From NCBI RefSeq assembly GCF_002305875.1, contig NZ_CP022098.1, forward strand, positions 5,704,001 to 5,768,000: a stretch of 64,000 nucleotides of DNA. The letters are read 5' to 3'. Each line of letters begins with the position of its first letter. The stretch's first letter is position 1. This document shows positions 51,949 through 61,913 of this stretch, piece by piece. The position numbers and the translations under genes were made by a program. Origin of the DNA: Cystobacter fuscus (GTDB lineage Bacteria; Myxococcota; Myxococcia; Myxococcales; Myxococcaceae). Below the pieces are notes generated by a model. The model ran no database searches and was not told the origin of the DNA. It worked only from the letters and a program-made list of their open reading frames with translations.

Positions 51949-54153
51949 ATGGAACTGCCAATCGTCGCCTCCGGAATCGCGGGAGGACTCTTCTTCCTCT
52001 TCTGCTCCGCGTTCGTTGTCTCCAGGTTCTACCGGCAGGTGGACCAGGGCCGCGCGCTCATCATCAACCCCTTCAAGGGCGAGCCCGTCGTCACCTTCAC
52101 TGGTTCCATCGTGTGGCCCATCATCAACCGGGCCGAGGTGATGGACATCTCCTTGAAGACGGTGGAGATCGACCGCCGCGGCAAGGAGGGCCTCATCTGC
52201 AAGGACAACATCCGCGCGGACATCAAGGTCACCTTCTTCGTCCGGGTGAACAAGACGCGCGAGGACGTGCTCAAGGTGGCCCAGTCCATCGGCTGCGCGC
52301 GCGCCAGTGACGAGCAGACGCTCGAGCACCTCTTCGAGGCCAAGTTCTCCGAGGCCCTCAAGACGGTGGGCAAGAGCTTCGACTTCGAGGAGCTCTACAC
52401 GCACCGCGACGCCATCAAGGATCAGGTCGTCCAGGTCATCGGCAAGGATCTGAGCGGCTACATGCTCGAGGACTGCGCCATCGACTTCCTCGAGCAGACG
52501 CCCGTGGACATGCTCGACAAGCACAACATCCTCGACGCCCAGGGCATCCGGAAGATCACCGAGCTCACCAGCGTCCAGAACGTCCACACCAACGAGTTCC
52601 GCCAGAGCGAGCGCATGGCCATCACCAAGCGCAACGTGGAGGCCGACGAGGCCATCTTCGCCCTGGAGCGCCAGCGCACCGAGGCCGCCGCCAAGCAGAA
52701 GCGCGAGATCGAGTCCATCCAGGCGCGCGAGACGGCCGAGGCCGAGCGCGTGAAGAGCGAGGAGTACGCCAAGCAGCAGCTCGCGCGCATCAAGGCCGAG
52801 GAAGAAGTCCAGATCAACGATCAGAACAAGCAGCGCCAGGTGGAAGTGGCCCAGAAGAACCGCGAGCGCGTGGTGGGCGTGGAGTCCGAGCGCGTGGAGA
52901 AGGACCGCGCCCTGGAGGCCATCAACCGCGAGCGCGAGGTGGAGCTGTCGCGCATCGGCAAGGAGAAGCAGCTCGAGGCGGAGAAGAAAGCCATCGCCGA
53001 CGTGGTGCGCGCGCGCATCGCCGTGGAGAAGACGGTGGCCGAGGAGGAGGAGCGCATCAAGGACCTGCGCGTGAAGGCCGAGGCCTCGCGCAAGAAGGAC
53101 GCGCTGCTCATCACCGCCGAGGCCCAGGCCCAGGAGAAGCTCGTCAAGGACATCAAGGCCGCCGAGGCCAGCAACGAGGTGTCCAAGTTCACCGCCAAGG
53201 AGAAGCTCACCCTGGCCGAGGCCGAGCTGCAGGCCTCCGATTTGACGGCCAAGGCGAAGATCCGTCTGTCCGAGGGCATCCAGGCCGAGGAGGCCGCGCT
53301 GGGGCTCGCCGCCGCGCGCGTGAAGGAGGCGGATGCGCTCGCCCAGGAGAAGCAGGGTCTGGCCGCGGTGCGCGTGAAGGAAGCGGAGACCGCCGTCCTC
53401 GAGAAGCAGGGCCTGGTGCAGGCCTCCGTCATCGAGAAGCAGGGTCTGGCCGAGGCCGCCATCGCCCGCGAGAAGCTCGTCGCCGAGGCGGCGGGTGAGA
53501 AGGAGAAGGGGCTGGCGCGCGCGAGCATCGGCGAGGCCGAGGCCCACGCCATCCAGAAGCGCGGCGAGGCCGAGGCCATCGCCACCCGCGAGAAGCTGCT
53601 CGCCGAGGCGAAGGCCATCGAGGAGAAGCTGCTCGCCGAGGCGCGCGGCCTCGCCGAGAAGGCCGAGTCCATGAAGGCGCTCCAGGGCGCCACGCGCGAG
53701 CACGAGGAGTTCCGCCTGCGCCTGCAGAAGGAGCGCGACGTGGAGCTCGCCGCCATCAACGTGCGCAAGGACATCGCCGAGCACCAGGCCAAGGTGCTCG
53801 CCGAGACGATGGGCCATGCGAAGATCAACATCGTCGGAGGCGACGGTCAGTTCTTCGAGCGCTTCATCAAGGCCATCTCCGTGGGCCAGTCCGTGGACGG
53901 CGCGCTCGACCAGAGCGAGACGCTCAAGCAGGCCTTCGCCGGCTACCTCAATGGCCAGAAGGACCTGTCCGCCGACTTGAAGGACATCCTCTCCAAGCCG
54001 GGCCTCACCAGCGACGCGCAGAACCTGGCCATGGCCGCGCTGCTGCACCGCATGGCGCCCGCGCCCACCACCGCCGCCGCCTCCAACCTCAAGTCGCTCG
54101 TCGAGTCCGAGCCCGCCGTCCGGGCCTCCGCTCCCGAGCGGACCCAGGGCTGA
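51949..54153 (+). CDS. Flotillin-like (YqiK/SPFH) membrane protein
   Basis: 734 residues. N-terminal membrane segment (IVASGIAGGLFFLFCSAFVV), SPFH/band-7 domain (about 30-210; VDQGRALIINPFKGEPVVTF, LICKDNIRADIKVTFFVRV, GYMLEDCAIDFLEQTPVDML), then a long Ala/Glu/Lys-rich coiled coil (about 215-620) in which heptads with EKQGLA and KLLAEA recur, and a 110-residue C-terminal region (GGDGQFFERFIKAISVGQSV). The central coiled coil is longer than in many flotillins. It probably oligomerises into membrane scaffolds and, with the YqiJ-like protein, anchors the downstream AAA ATPase (inference). Confidence 0.92.
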   Translation: MELPIVASGIAGGLFFLFCSAFVVSRFYRQVDQGRALIINPFKGEPVVTFTGSIVWPIINRAEVMDISLKTVEIDRRGKEGLICKDNIRADIKVTFFVRVNKTREDVLKVAQSIGCARASDEQTLEHLFEAKFSEALKTVGKSFDFEELYTHRDAIKDQVVQVIGKDLSGYMLEDCAIDFLEQTPVDMLDKHNILDAQGIRKITELTSVQNVHTNEFRQSERMAITKRNVEADEAIFALERQRTEAAAKQKREIESIQARETAEAERVKSEEYAKQQLARIKAEEEVQINDQNKQRQVEVAQKNRERVVGVESERVEKDRALEAINREREVELSRIGKEKQLEAEKKAIADVVRARIAVEKTVAEEEERIKDLRVKAEASRKKDALLITAEAQAQEKLVKDIKAAEASNEVSKFTAKEKLTLAEAELQASDLTAKAKIRLSEGIQAEEAALGLAAARVKEADALAQEKQGLAAVRVKEAETAVLEKQGLVQASVIEKQGLAEAAIAREKLVAEAAGEKEKGLARASIGEAEAHAIQKRGEAEAIATREKLLAEAKAIEEKLLAEARGLAEKAESMKALQGATREHEEFRLRLQKERDVELAAINVRKDIAEHQAKVLAETMGHAKINIVGGDGQFFERFIKAISVGQSVDGALDQSETLKQAFAGYLNGQKDLSADLKDILSKPGLTSDAQNLAMAALLHRMAPAPTTAAASNLKSLVESEPAVRASAPERTQG

Positions 54154-54185
54154 GACGCGGCCCGCCTCCTCCGAGCATGACCTGG

Positions 54186-54217
54186 CGCCGCGCCCTCCGT
54201 GTTTCCGGGGCGCGGCG
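54186..54217 (+). terminator. Strong intercistronic hairpin between flotillin and ATPase genes
   Basis: CGCCGCGCCC (54186-54195) and GGGCGCGGCG (54208-54217), perfect 10-bp stem with a 12-base loop, 33 bases after the flotillin stop and 48 before the ATPase start. May attenuate or process the operon message. No T-run. Confidence 0.5.
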
Positions 54218-54264
54218 TCCGCGGTTCGACGCACCCACTCTCCGTTTCTTCCGGTGAACTGACG

Positions 54265-57200
54265 ATGGCAACACAAAGCCCCACCCCCGCTGGCGAGGCC
54301 ACGCTGGAGGGCGGCAGCTACGAGGTCATCCGCGCGCGCCTGCTCACCCAGGCGGAGGCGCTTGGCACCCAGGCCGCGGAACTCAACGAGCGGCGCAAGA
54401 AGCTCTTCGGTGGCACCGAGCTCACCGTCATCGGCAACGAGCGCGTGCGCACCGAGAACAACTGCGTGGCGCGCGACATCGTCGGCGTCGGCAAGTACCT
54501 GCTCTTCGGCTACAACGTCTTCATCGGCCTGAAGAAGGGCACGTCCGTGGCGGACGTCTTCTCGCTGCACAAGTTCGAGAAGACGGCCGAGGGCTTCGAC
54601 TTCTCCGAGGTGCCCCCCACCGAGGCCGGCGGCTTCCTGGTGGATCCGCGCTTCGTCAAGGACTTCGGGGAACTCTACAAGTACTACAAGGACGCGCGGC
54701 TCATCCAACTGCGCCGCAACGAGTCGCGGCTGCTGGCCATCTTCCAGACGGGCCAGTCCGAGCGCGACATCAAGGTCTTCCGCTTCTCGCTCGACGTGGA
54801 GGGCAACGCCACCTACCTGGACAACCAGGGCGATCGCGACCACGTCTTCCCCGCGGCCCATGACTTCGAATGGACGGTGGCCACGCGGGACAACTACGTG
54901 TTCGGCCAGCACCCCCACGTCAACATCCTGGATCAGGTGTTCGTGGAGACGGTGAAGGGCGACCTGACCATCAAGGTGGAGAACAACACCGCGGACGGGC
55001 AGGGCATCTACCGCGAGCCCGTGGACGATCCGGATCAGTCGCTGGACGACGCCGAGTTCGCCTACGCGAAGGTGGGGGGACTCATCCTCCTGCGCGTGCT
55101 GCCCTTCCGCGAGCAGAAGCACCGCTACCTCGTCTTCAACACCCGCACCCAGCACGTGGTGCGCATCGACGCCGTGGGCCAGGCGTGCGTGCGCCTCCCC
55201 GAGGACCAGGGCATCGTCTTCCCCGGCGGCTACTACCTCCAGACGGGCGACTACAAGGTCTTCGAGGGCATTGGCGAGGGACTGCGCTTCAAGCGCGCCA
55301 TCCGCTCGCCCAACGGCGAGGACGTGCTCTACGTCTTCTTCCGCGGCGACGACGGCTCCTACGTGCTCTTCCCGTACAACCTCGTGCGCAAGGAGGTGCA
55401 GAACCCGCTGCAGTGCCACGGCTTCAGCCTCTTCGCGGACGGGCGCATGGTCGTCTTCCGCACGACGTCCAACGAGCCCACGCGTGTGCACCCCATGCAG
55501 GTGTGGCAGACGCCCTTCGTCTCCGCCGAGCACGCCGCGAAGATGCCTCCCGCGCCCGGCTACCTCGGCAAGGTGGGCAACGCGGAGCTCGTGCGCGGCA
55601 TCTCCGACGCGCTGACGCTCGTGCGGCTGGCCCGCTCGGACAAGCCCTCGCGCCGCACCTACGAGGACCTGGCCGCCGCCGCCTCGCGCATGCTCGACGC
55701 CTTCTACTGGCTCGGCCACGAGGAGACGCGGCTCAAGGAGGGCATCGAGTCCCTGCGCCGCACCTCCGAGCTCATCATCGACGAGTTCGAGAAGGTGCTC
55801 GCCCTGCGCAAGCGCGCCGAGGACGCCATCGCCGAGGCCCTCGCGGCCCAGGAGCAGATGCTCCTGCGCGTGCGCCCCGAGGAGCTGCAGAACGCCGAGG
55901 GCTTCATGATGGCGTTGTCGGACCTGCGCAAGCAGCGCGGCCACCTCATCACCCTCAAGGAGGTGCGCTACATCGACGTGGCCCGGCTGGAGACGCTCGA
56001 GCAGCAGGTCATCTCCGAGACGGACCGGGTCAGCGCCGACGCCGTGGGCTTCCTCCAGGGCGACGAGGCGCTGCGGCCCCTCGCCACGCGCCTGGATGAT
56101 CTGCTGGCCCGGCTCGAGCCCGTGCGCACGACGCTGGAGCTGGCCCCGCTCGGCGAGGACATCGAGCAGGTGGGCAAGGGACTGGAGGTGCTCAGCGAGA
56201 CGGTGGGCGGACTCCAGGTGGGAGATCCACTCGCGCGCGCGCGCATCCTGGAGGGCATCTCCGAGCTGTTCAGCCGCCTCAACCGCGTGCGCGCGGGGCT
56301 CGGCGCCCGGCGCAAGGAGCTGGTGGGCCGCGAGAAGCGGGCCGAGTTCGGCGCCCAGTTCAAGCTGCTCGGCCAGGCGGTGGAGAGCGCGCTGAGCGTG
56401 GCGGACTCGCCGGAGAAGTGCGACGAGGGCCTCTCCCGCCTCACCGTGCAACTGGAGGAGATGGAGGGGCGCTTCGGCGAGTTCGACGAGTTCCTCGGCC
56501 AGCTCACCCAGAAGCGCGAGGAGTTGCTGGAGGCCTTCGGGCAGAAGAAGCAGGCCCTGGTGGACGAGCGCCAGCGCCGCGCGCAGAACCTCTTCGGTGC
56601 CGCCGAGCGCATCCTCACCGGAGTCAACCGCCGGGCGAAGTCCTTCAAGGCCGAGGACGAGCTCAACGCCTACTTCGCCTCGGACTCCATGGTGCTCAAG
56701 CTGCGGCAGCTCGCCCAGCAGCTCCTGGACTTGCAGGACAGCGTGCGCGCGGACGAGGTGCTCAGCCGCGTGAAGACGGCGCGCCAGGACGCCCTGCGCG
56801 CACTGCGCGATCGCAATGACTTGTACGAGGAGGGCTCGGGCGCTCCCGTCATCAAGTTCGGCAAGCACCGCTTCAACGTCAATACCCAGACGTTGGACCT
56901 GACGCTGGTGCCGCGCGACGGCGCGCTCTCCCTGCAACTGACGGGCACGGACTACGCCCAGAAGCTGGAGGACCCCGAGCTGGCGAAGTACCGCGAGCTG
57001 TGGGAGCAGCACCTCGTGTCCGAGACGCCCGAGGTGTACCGCGCCGAGTACCTCGCCGCGCAGGTGCTGCTGGACGCGGAGGAGGGCAGGGGAGGGGTGA
57101 ATCTCGCGGCGCTACGGCAGGCGGCGCTGGAGCCGGGCGGGCTGCTGGAGAAGGTGCGCGCGTACTCGGCGGACAAGTACGACGAGGGCTACGAGCGGGG

Positions 57201-59733
57201 CATCCACGACGCGGACGCGGTGGCCATCCTCGAGAAGCTGCTGCCCATGCACACGGGCGCGGGGCTGTTGCGCTTCGCCCCCACGCCGCGCGCCTGGGCC
57301 GCGCTGTACTGGGCCCTGGGTGGGGAGAACGAGGAGAAGGCGCTCCTGCATCGCCGGGCCCGCAGCCTGCACCGCCTGCGCGCGGCCTTCGGCGAGGGCG
57401 CGGAGCTGCTGGTGCTCGGCGACGAGGCCGGCGAGCGCATCGGCGCCTTCCTCACGGCGGTGGGCGTGACGCCCGGCCCCTCGGAGGCGCGGCTCGCCGG
57501 GCGCTACCTCGTGGAGGAGCTGGGCGGGGAGCGGCCCCGCTTCACCACCAGTGGCGAGGCGGTGGCCGTCAAGGACGCGCTGCTCTCGCACCTGGATCGC
57601 GCGGGCACGCGCTCGGCGTTCGAGGACGACTTGCGCGGGTTGGAGAAGAGCCTCCCCGAGCGCCTGCGCGTGGTGCGCGCCTGGGTGGACGCGTACCTGG
57701 CGCGGCGCGAGGGTGGACCGGGCGCGGCGGCCCACGTGGCGGTGGAGGCCGCGGTGCTGCTGCTCACCGAGCGCAAGCTGGACCGGGAGGTGGCCGGGGC
57801 CCTCACGTCCGCCGAGGTGACGGGACTGCTCGGCCAGCACCCGCGGGTGCACGAGCGCAAGCTGGCGCTGCGGCTGGATGAGTTCCTCTCCCGCCTGAGC
57901 GCCTTCCGCCAGGTGCGCGTGCCCGCGTACCACGCCTACCGGGGGCTGCTGCGAGATCTCCTGGAGCGCGAGCGCCGCCGTCTGCGTCTGGACGAGTTCA
58001 CCCCCAAGGTGCTCAGCTCCTTCGTGCGCAACCGGCTCATCGACGAGGTGTACCTGCCGCTCATCGGCGCCAACCTCGCCAAGCAGCTCGGCGCGGCGGG
58101 GGAGAACAAGCGCACGGATCGCATGGGCATGCTGCTGCTCATGTCGCCTCCGGGCTACGGCAAGACGACGCTGATGGAGTACGTGGCCAGCCGCCTCGGG
58201 CTCACCTTCGTGAAGGTGAATGGCCCGGCGCTCGGGCACTCGGTGAAGTCCCTGGATCCGGCCGAGGCCCCCAATGCCACGGCCCGCCAGGAGGTGGAGC
58301 GCATCAACCTGTCCTTCGAGATGGGCAACAACGTGATGCTCTACCTCGACGACATCCAGCACACGGATCCCGAGTTCCTCCAGAAGTTCATCTCCCTGTG
58401 CGACGGCCAGCGCCGCGTGGAGGGCGTGTGGAATGGCCAGACGCGCACCTATGACTTGCGCGGCAAGAAGTTCTGCGTGGTGATGGCGGGCAATCCCTAT
58501 ACGGAGACGGGCGATCGCTTCCGCATCCCAGACATGCTCGCCAACCGCGCGGACACCTACAACCTGGGTGACATCCTCGATGGCAAGCAGGACCTGTTCG
58601 CGCTGAGCTACATCGAGAACGCGCTCACCTCCAACGCGGCCCTGGCGCCGCTCGCCACGCGCGAGCCCGCGGACATCCACAAGCTCATCCGCATGGCCCG
58701 GGGCGAGGACGTTCCCACGGGCGAGCTGTCCTATGGCTATGCCGCCGCGGAGTTGCAGGAGATCGTCGCCATCTTCCAGCGGCTCTTCCGCGTCCAGGAC
58801 GTGATGCTCAAGGTGAACCTGCAGTACATCGCCTCGGCGGCGCAGGACGAGCGCTTCCGCACCGAGCCTCCCTTCAAGTTGCAGGGCTCCTACCGCAACA
58901 TGGGCAAGGTCACCGAGAAGGTGGTGGCCGCCATGACGGACGAGGAGCTGGAGCGGCTCATCGACGACCACTACCAGGGCGAGTCGCAGACGCTCACCAC
59001 CGCGGCGGAGCAGAACCTGCTCAAGCTGCGCGAGCTGCGCGGGCGGCTGTCGCCGGAGCAGGCGGCGCGCTGGGAGGAGATCAAGCAGGGCTTCGCGCGC
59101 GTCAAGCGCATGGGCGGCAAGGAGGATGATCCGGTGGCGCGCGTGACGGGTCAGCTCGGCGCCATCGAGGAGCAGCTCGGCTCGGTGCGCGACGCGGTGG
59201 TGCTCGCGGCCGAGGGCGCGCGGAGCTCCCCGGGAGCCAACCCCGTGGCGGAGATGGCGCCGCGGCTGGAAGCCCTGCGCGAGGCGATGCTGGAGCTGGC
59301 GCGCAAGGAGTCTCCCGCGCCCGTGGTGCAGGTGCCCCCGGGGACGGATCTCTCGCCCTACCTGCAACACCTGGCCAAGGTCCTCCGCGCGCTCGCCGAG
59401 CGCTCGGTGGCGCCCGCGCCGGCGGTGGACCTGGGTCCGGTCATGGAACAGCTCACACTGGCGGTGAAGACCATGGCGGATCGCCCGGTGCCCGCGGCGG
59501 TGGTCTCCCCACCGGCACAGGCCCTGCAACGCGCGGCCGTGACATCCGTGACATCTTTGTCACCGGACCTGGGGCGGCAGCTGACCCTGGTGGAGAATGC
59601 CCTGGCGCCCCTGGAACGCGTTGCCAAGCGGACACTGCAGAGTGGTGAGGAAAGCCTCAAGGCGATGCAGGTCTGGCAAGCCGTCACCGAGGCACTGGAA
59701 TTGCTTCAGTCCCTCCAGCGCCCCGTCAGCTGA
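54265..59733 (+). CDS. Giant AAA ATPase ('DNA repair ATPase' family)
   Basis: 1822 residues from ATG 54265. A large N-terminal region, predicted beta-rich (about 40-430, e.g. LFGYNVFIGLKKGTSVADVF, RYLVFNTRTQHVVRIDAVGQ), then long helical/coiled-coil segments (500-880), further domains, and a single AAA module: Walker A MSPPGYGKTTLMEY (K1300), Walker B VMLYLDDIQH (D1362, D1363), sensor region VVMAGNPYTETGDRFRIPDM. The tail is helical with Pro/Val-rich linkers. I recall this family as annotated 'DNA repair ATPase' without solid functional proof. Its place after YqiJ-like and flotillin-like genes suggests membrane recruitment, not free repair activity. Confidence 0.88.
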   Translation: MATQSPTPAGEATLEGGSYEVIRARLLTQAEALGTQAAELNERRKKLFGGTELTVIGNERVRTENNCVARDIVGVGKYLLFGYNVFIGLKKGTSVADVFSLHKFEKTAEGFDFSEVPPTEAGGFLVDPRFVKDFGELYKYYKDARLIQLRRNESRLLAIFQTGQSERDIKVFRFSLDVEGNATYLDNQGDRDHVFPAAHDFEWTVATRDNYVFGQHPHVNILDQVFVETVKGDLTIKVENNTADGQGIYREPVDDPDQSLDDAEFAYAKVGGLILLRVLPFREQKHRYLVFNTRTQHVVRIDAVGQACVRLPEDQGIVFPGGYYLQTGDYKVFEGIGEGLRFKRAIRSPNGEDVLYVFFRGDDGSYVLFPYNLVRKEVQNPLQCHGFSLFADGRMVVFRTTSNEPTRVHPMQVWQTPFVSAEHAAKMPPAPGYLGKVGNAELVRGISDALTLVRLARSDKPSRRTYEDLAAAASRMLDAFYWLGHEETRLKEGIESLRRTSELIIDEFEKVLALRKRAEDAIAEALAAQEQMLLRVRPEELQNAEGFMMALSDLRKQRGHLITLKEVRYIDVARLETLEQQVISETDRVSADAVGFLQGDEALRPLATRLDDLLARLEPVRTTLELAPLGEDIEQVGKGLEVLSETVGGLQVGDPLARARILEGISELFSRLNRVRAGLGARRKELVGREKRAEFGAQFKLLGQAVESALSVADSPEKCDEGLSRLTVQLEEMEGRFGEFDEFLGQLTQKREELLEAFGQKKQALVDERQRRAQNLFGAAERILTGVNRRAKSFKAEDELNAYFASDSMVLKLRQLAQQLLDLQDSVRADEVLSRVKTARQDALRALRDRNDLYEEGSGAPVIKFGKHRFNVNTQTLDLTLVPRDGALSLQLTGTDYAQKLEDPELAKYRELWEQHLVSETPEVYRAEYLAAQVLLDAEEGRGGVNLAALRQAALEPGGLLEKVRAYSADKYDEGYERGIHDADAVAILEKLLPMHTGAGLLRFAPTPRAWAALYWALGGENEEKALLHRRARSLHRLRAAFGEGAELLVLGDEAGERIGAFLTAVGVTPGPSEARLAGRYLVEELGGERPRFTTSGEAVAVKDALLSHLDRAGTRSAFEDDLRGLEKSLPERLRVVRAWVDAYLARREGGPGAAAHVAVEAAVLLLTERKLDREVAGALTSAEVTGLLGQHPRVHERKLALRLDEFLSRLSAFRQVRVPAYHAYRGLLRDLLERERRRLRLDEFTPKVLSSFVRNRLIDEVYLPLIGANLAKQLGAAGENKRTDRMGMLLLMSPPGYGKTTLMEYVASRLGLTFVKVNGPALGHSVKSLDPAEAPNATARQEVERINLSFEMGNNVMLYLDDIQHTDPEFLQKFISLCDGQRRVEGVWNGQTRTYDLRGKKFCVVMAGNPYTETGDRFRIPDMLANRADTYNLGDILDGKQDLFALSYIENALTSNAALAPLATREPADIHKLIRMARGEDVPTGELSYGYAAAELQEIVAIFQRLFRVQDVMLKVNLQYIASAAQDERFRTEPPFKLQGSYRNMGKVTEKVVAAMTDEELERLIDDHYQGESQTLTTAAEQNLLKLRELRGRLSPEQAARWEEIKQGFARVKRMGGKEDDPVARVTGQLGAIEEQLGSVRDAVVLAAEGARSSPGANPVAEMAPRLEALREAMLELARKESPAPVVQVPPGTDLSPYLQHLAKVLRALAERSVAPAPAVDLGPVMEQLTLAVKTMADRPVPAAVVSPPAQALQRAAVTSVTSLSPDLGRQLTLVENALAPLERVAKRTLQSGEESLKAMQVWQAVTEALELLQSLQRPVS

Positions 59734-59752
59734 CGCGTCCCCGTGAGCAAAC

Positions 59753-59775
59753 ACTCCCACGAGACTTGTGGGAGT
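59753..59775 (+). terminator. Terminator hairpin of the ATPase operon
   Basis: ACTCCCAC-GAGACTT-GTGGGAGT, perfect 8-bp stem 20 bases after the stop codon. Confidence 0.6.
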
Positions 59776-59822
59776 CTGGCGTACTCACGAAGAGTGGGTA
59801 ATATTAGAATTGTTCGGAAACC

Positions 59823-59851
59823 TTGAAAGTTAATTGAACTTATGGGAATAT
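59823..59851 (+). promoter_or_regulatory. AT-rich promoter candidate for the DUF1275 gene
   Basis: The only strongly AT-rich stretch nearby (59799-59851). TTGAAA (59823) lies 17 bases before GAATAT (59846), a partial -35/-10 match, 67 bases before the ATG. Confidence 0.35.
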
Positions 59852-59917
59852 TGACGCGCCCGGACATTGTTAGCCGGGCCGCCCACTGTTTCCATCCCTC
59901 AGGTTACCGCCCGTTCT

Positions 59918-60682
59918 ATGCCTTTCAGTGGAATCAAATCCCGTGGTCGTTTCGGTTATTTCACGCTGGCCTTGCTGCTGGCGGGGGTTGCCGGTGGAGT
60001 CAACGCCATCGGTTTCTTCGCCTTCGGGGTCCGCATCAGCCACATGACGGGTAACGTGTCCTGGTTCGGTGAGTCGTTCGCCGCTGGACGGTTGGACAAC
60101 GCCATCGGCGCCGGACAGCTCGTCATGGCCTTCATCCTGGGAGCCATCGCCTCGGAGGCGCTGCTGGAGTCGTCGCGCCATCGCGCCCGGGGGCAGTACA
60201 TCCCCGCGCTCGCCGTGGAGATCTTCACGCTGGGCTCCGTGGCCTTCTGGGGCCATCACCGCCCGGAGACCCACGAGGAGCTGCTCACGTACGGTCTGGC
60301 CTTCAGCATGGGGCTGCAGAACGCCCTCACCACGCGCGTGTCCGGCGCGGTGGTGCGTCCCACGCACCTGACCGGCGTGCTCACGGATCTGGGCATCCAG
60401 ATCGTGCGCATGGCGGTGTGGGTGCTCGACGGTGGCAGGCGGGAGGGGGCTCGCGGCTTCCTGCTCCGCCTGTTCGAGCTGCCCGTCGCCCCTCAATTCG
60501 AGCGGGCCCGGCTCCAGCTCGGCCTCGCCGTGGCCTTCATCCTGGGAAGCTTCATCGGCTCGTTCCTGTTCCTCACCTTCGGCACCATCGTCCTGCTCCT
60601 GCCGTGTGTGGGATTGTTGGCGGTGATCGCCATTGATCTCAGTATCATGGCGACCCAGTCGCCCCCCGTAGCCAGTACCTGA
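59918..60682 (+). CDS. DUF1275 (YoaK-like) membrane protein
   Basis: 254 residues from ATG 59918. About six membrane helices (FTLALLLAGVAGGVNAIGFF, AGQLVMAFILGAIASEALL, LQLGLAVAFILGSFIGSFLF, FGTIVLLLPCVGLLAVIAI) with the family motif SHMTGNVSWFGES and MGLQNALTTRVSGAVVRPTH. Function of the family is unknown. Separated from the ATPase operon by a hairpin and an AT-rich block, so it has its own promoter. Confidence 0.88.
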   Translation: MPFSGIKSRGRFGYFTLALLLAGVAGGVNAIGFFAFGVRISHMTGNVSWFGESFAAGRLDNAIGAGQLVMAFILGAIASEALLESSRHRARGQYIPALAVEIFTLGSVAFWGHHRPETHEELLTYGLAFSMGLQNALTTRVSGAVVRPTHLTGVLTDLGIQIVRMAVWVLDGGRREGARGFLLRLFELPVAPQFERARLQLGLAVAFILGSFIGSFLFLTFGTIVLLLPCVGLLAVIAIDLSIMATQSPPVAST

Positions 60683-60753
60683 GTCCCGCGTGGCCCGATG
60701 CTCTCGGACAGGGGCCCGCTCCATGCCCCCGTCCGAGTCCTCGAGGTTCGTGC

Positions 60754-61899
60754 ATGTCGTCCCCCGCCGCTTCCGGCTTCGATCCCTCGTCCGTGGACGT
60801 CGAGGCCTTCCTGCGTGACGTGCGCGCGCTGCGCGCGGAAATCGATGCCACCGTGGGCGAGGCGGATCTCACCCACCTGCGGCGCATCGAGCGCTGGGGT
60901 CGGACGGCCACGGCGGTGGGTCTGGCCACGTGCTGGCTGGCTCCCAATCCCCTGAGCGCGGTGGCGCTGAGTCTCGGCCGCTCCACGCGCTGGCTGCTCA
61001 TGCACCACGTGGGCCACCGCGGGTATGACCGGGTACCGGGCGCCCCCGTGGAGCGCACCAGCAAGGGCTTCGCCAAGGGCGCGCGTCGCTTCGTCGACTG
61101 GTTCGACTGGATGCTGCCCGAGGCCTGGGTCTTCGAGCACAACGTGCTCCACCACTCGCACACCGGTGAGGATGCGGATCCGGATCTGCTCGAGCGCAAC
61201 GCCGAGGGCTCCTTGCGCCGGGGCGATATTCCACTCGCGCTGCGCTACACGCAGCTCGCGCTGCTCGCCATCACCTGGCGGGCGAGCTACTACGCTCCGG
61301 AGACGCTCGCCTCGCTGCGGCGCAAGCGCCGGCCGGACGGTCCGCTCACGCGCGAGGAGTGGCGGGAGGTGCTGCGCTCGGGCTACGCGCCCTATGCCGC
61401 GTGGAACTTCGTCGTGCTGCCCGCGCTCTTCCTTCCCCTGGGGGCCTGGGCGGGACTGAGCGCCCTGGGCAACTCGCTCATGGCCGAGGTGCTCACCAAC
61501 CTGCACACCTTCCTCGTCGTGGGGCCCAACCACACCGGCGAGGATCTCTACCGCTTCGACTCGGCGCCGGAGGGGCGTGGGGAGCGCTACCTGCAGCAGG
61601 TGCTGGGCAGCGCCAACTACCGCACGGGGGGAGATCTCAACGACTACCTCCACCTGTGGCTCAACTACCAGATCGAGCACCACATCTTCCCGGATCTGTC
61701 GATGCTCCAGTACCAGCGGGTCCAGCCCAAGGTGCGCGCGCTGTGCGAGCGCCACGGCATCCCCTACGTGCAGGAGAGCGTCTGGACACGGGCGCGCAAG
61801 ATGGTGGACGTGGTGGTGGGCAAGAGCTCCATGCGGAGGCTGGCGAGCCTGGGCCGGAGCAAGGGTGGGGCGTCGGAACCGCTTCCCGACGTGGCGTGA
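60754..61899 (+). CDS. Fatty-acid desaturase family protein
   Basis: 381 residues. Three histidine boxes of a di-iron desaturase: MHHVGH (84-88), HNVLHHSHTG (129-138) and the third QIEHHIFP near the C-terminus. Only weakly hydrophobic elsewhere (AAWNFVVLPALFLPLGAWAG), as in acyl-lipid desaturases and related hydroxylases. Followed 14 bases later by a small Lrp-type ligand domain. Substrate unknown. Confidence 0.88.
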   Translation: MSSPAASGFDPSSVDVEAFLRDVRALRAEIDATVGEADLTHLRRIERWGRTATAVGLATCWLAPNPLSAVALSLGRSTRWLLMHHVGHRGYDRVPGAPVERTSKGFAKGARRFVDWFDWMLPEAWVFEHNVLHHSHTGEDADPDLLERNAEGSLRRGDIPLALRYTQLALLAITWRASYYAPETLASLRRKRRPDGPLTREEWREVLRSGYAPYAAWNFVVLPALFLPLGAWAGLSALGNSLMAEVLTNLHTFLVVGPNHTGEDLYRFDSAPEGRGERYLQQVLGSANYRTGGDLNDYLHLWLNYQIEHHIFPDLSMLQYQRVQPKVRALCERHGIPYVQESVWTRARKMVDVVVGKSSMRRLASLGRSKGGASEPLPDVA

Positions 61900-61913
61900 T
61901 AGGGTGGGAGGCC

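Noticed and set aside
51883-57012. 1709-codon open frame on the minus strand
   Set aside because: Shadow of the flotillin and ATPase genes, which have clear domains and motifs.
57112-59529. 805-codon minus-strand frame
   Set aside because: Antisense to the AAA ATPase, including the Walker motifs on the opposite strand.
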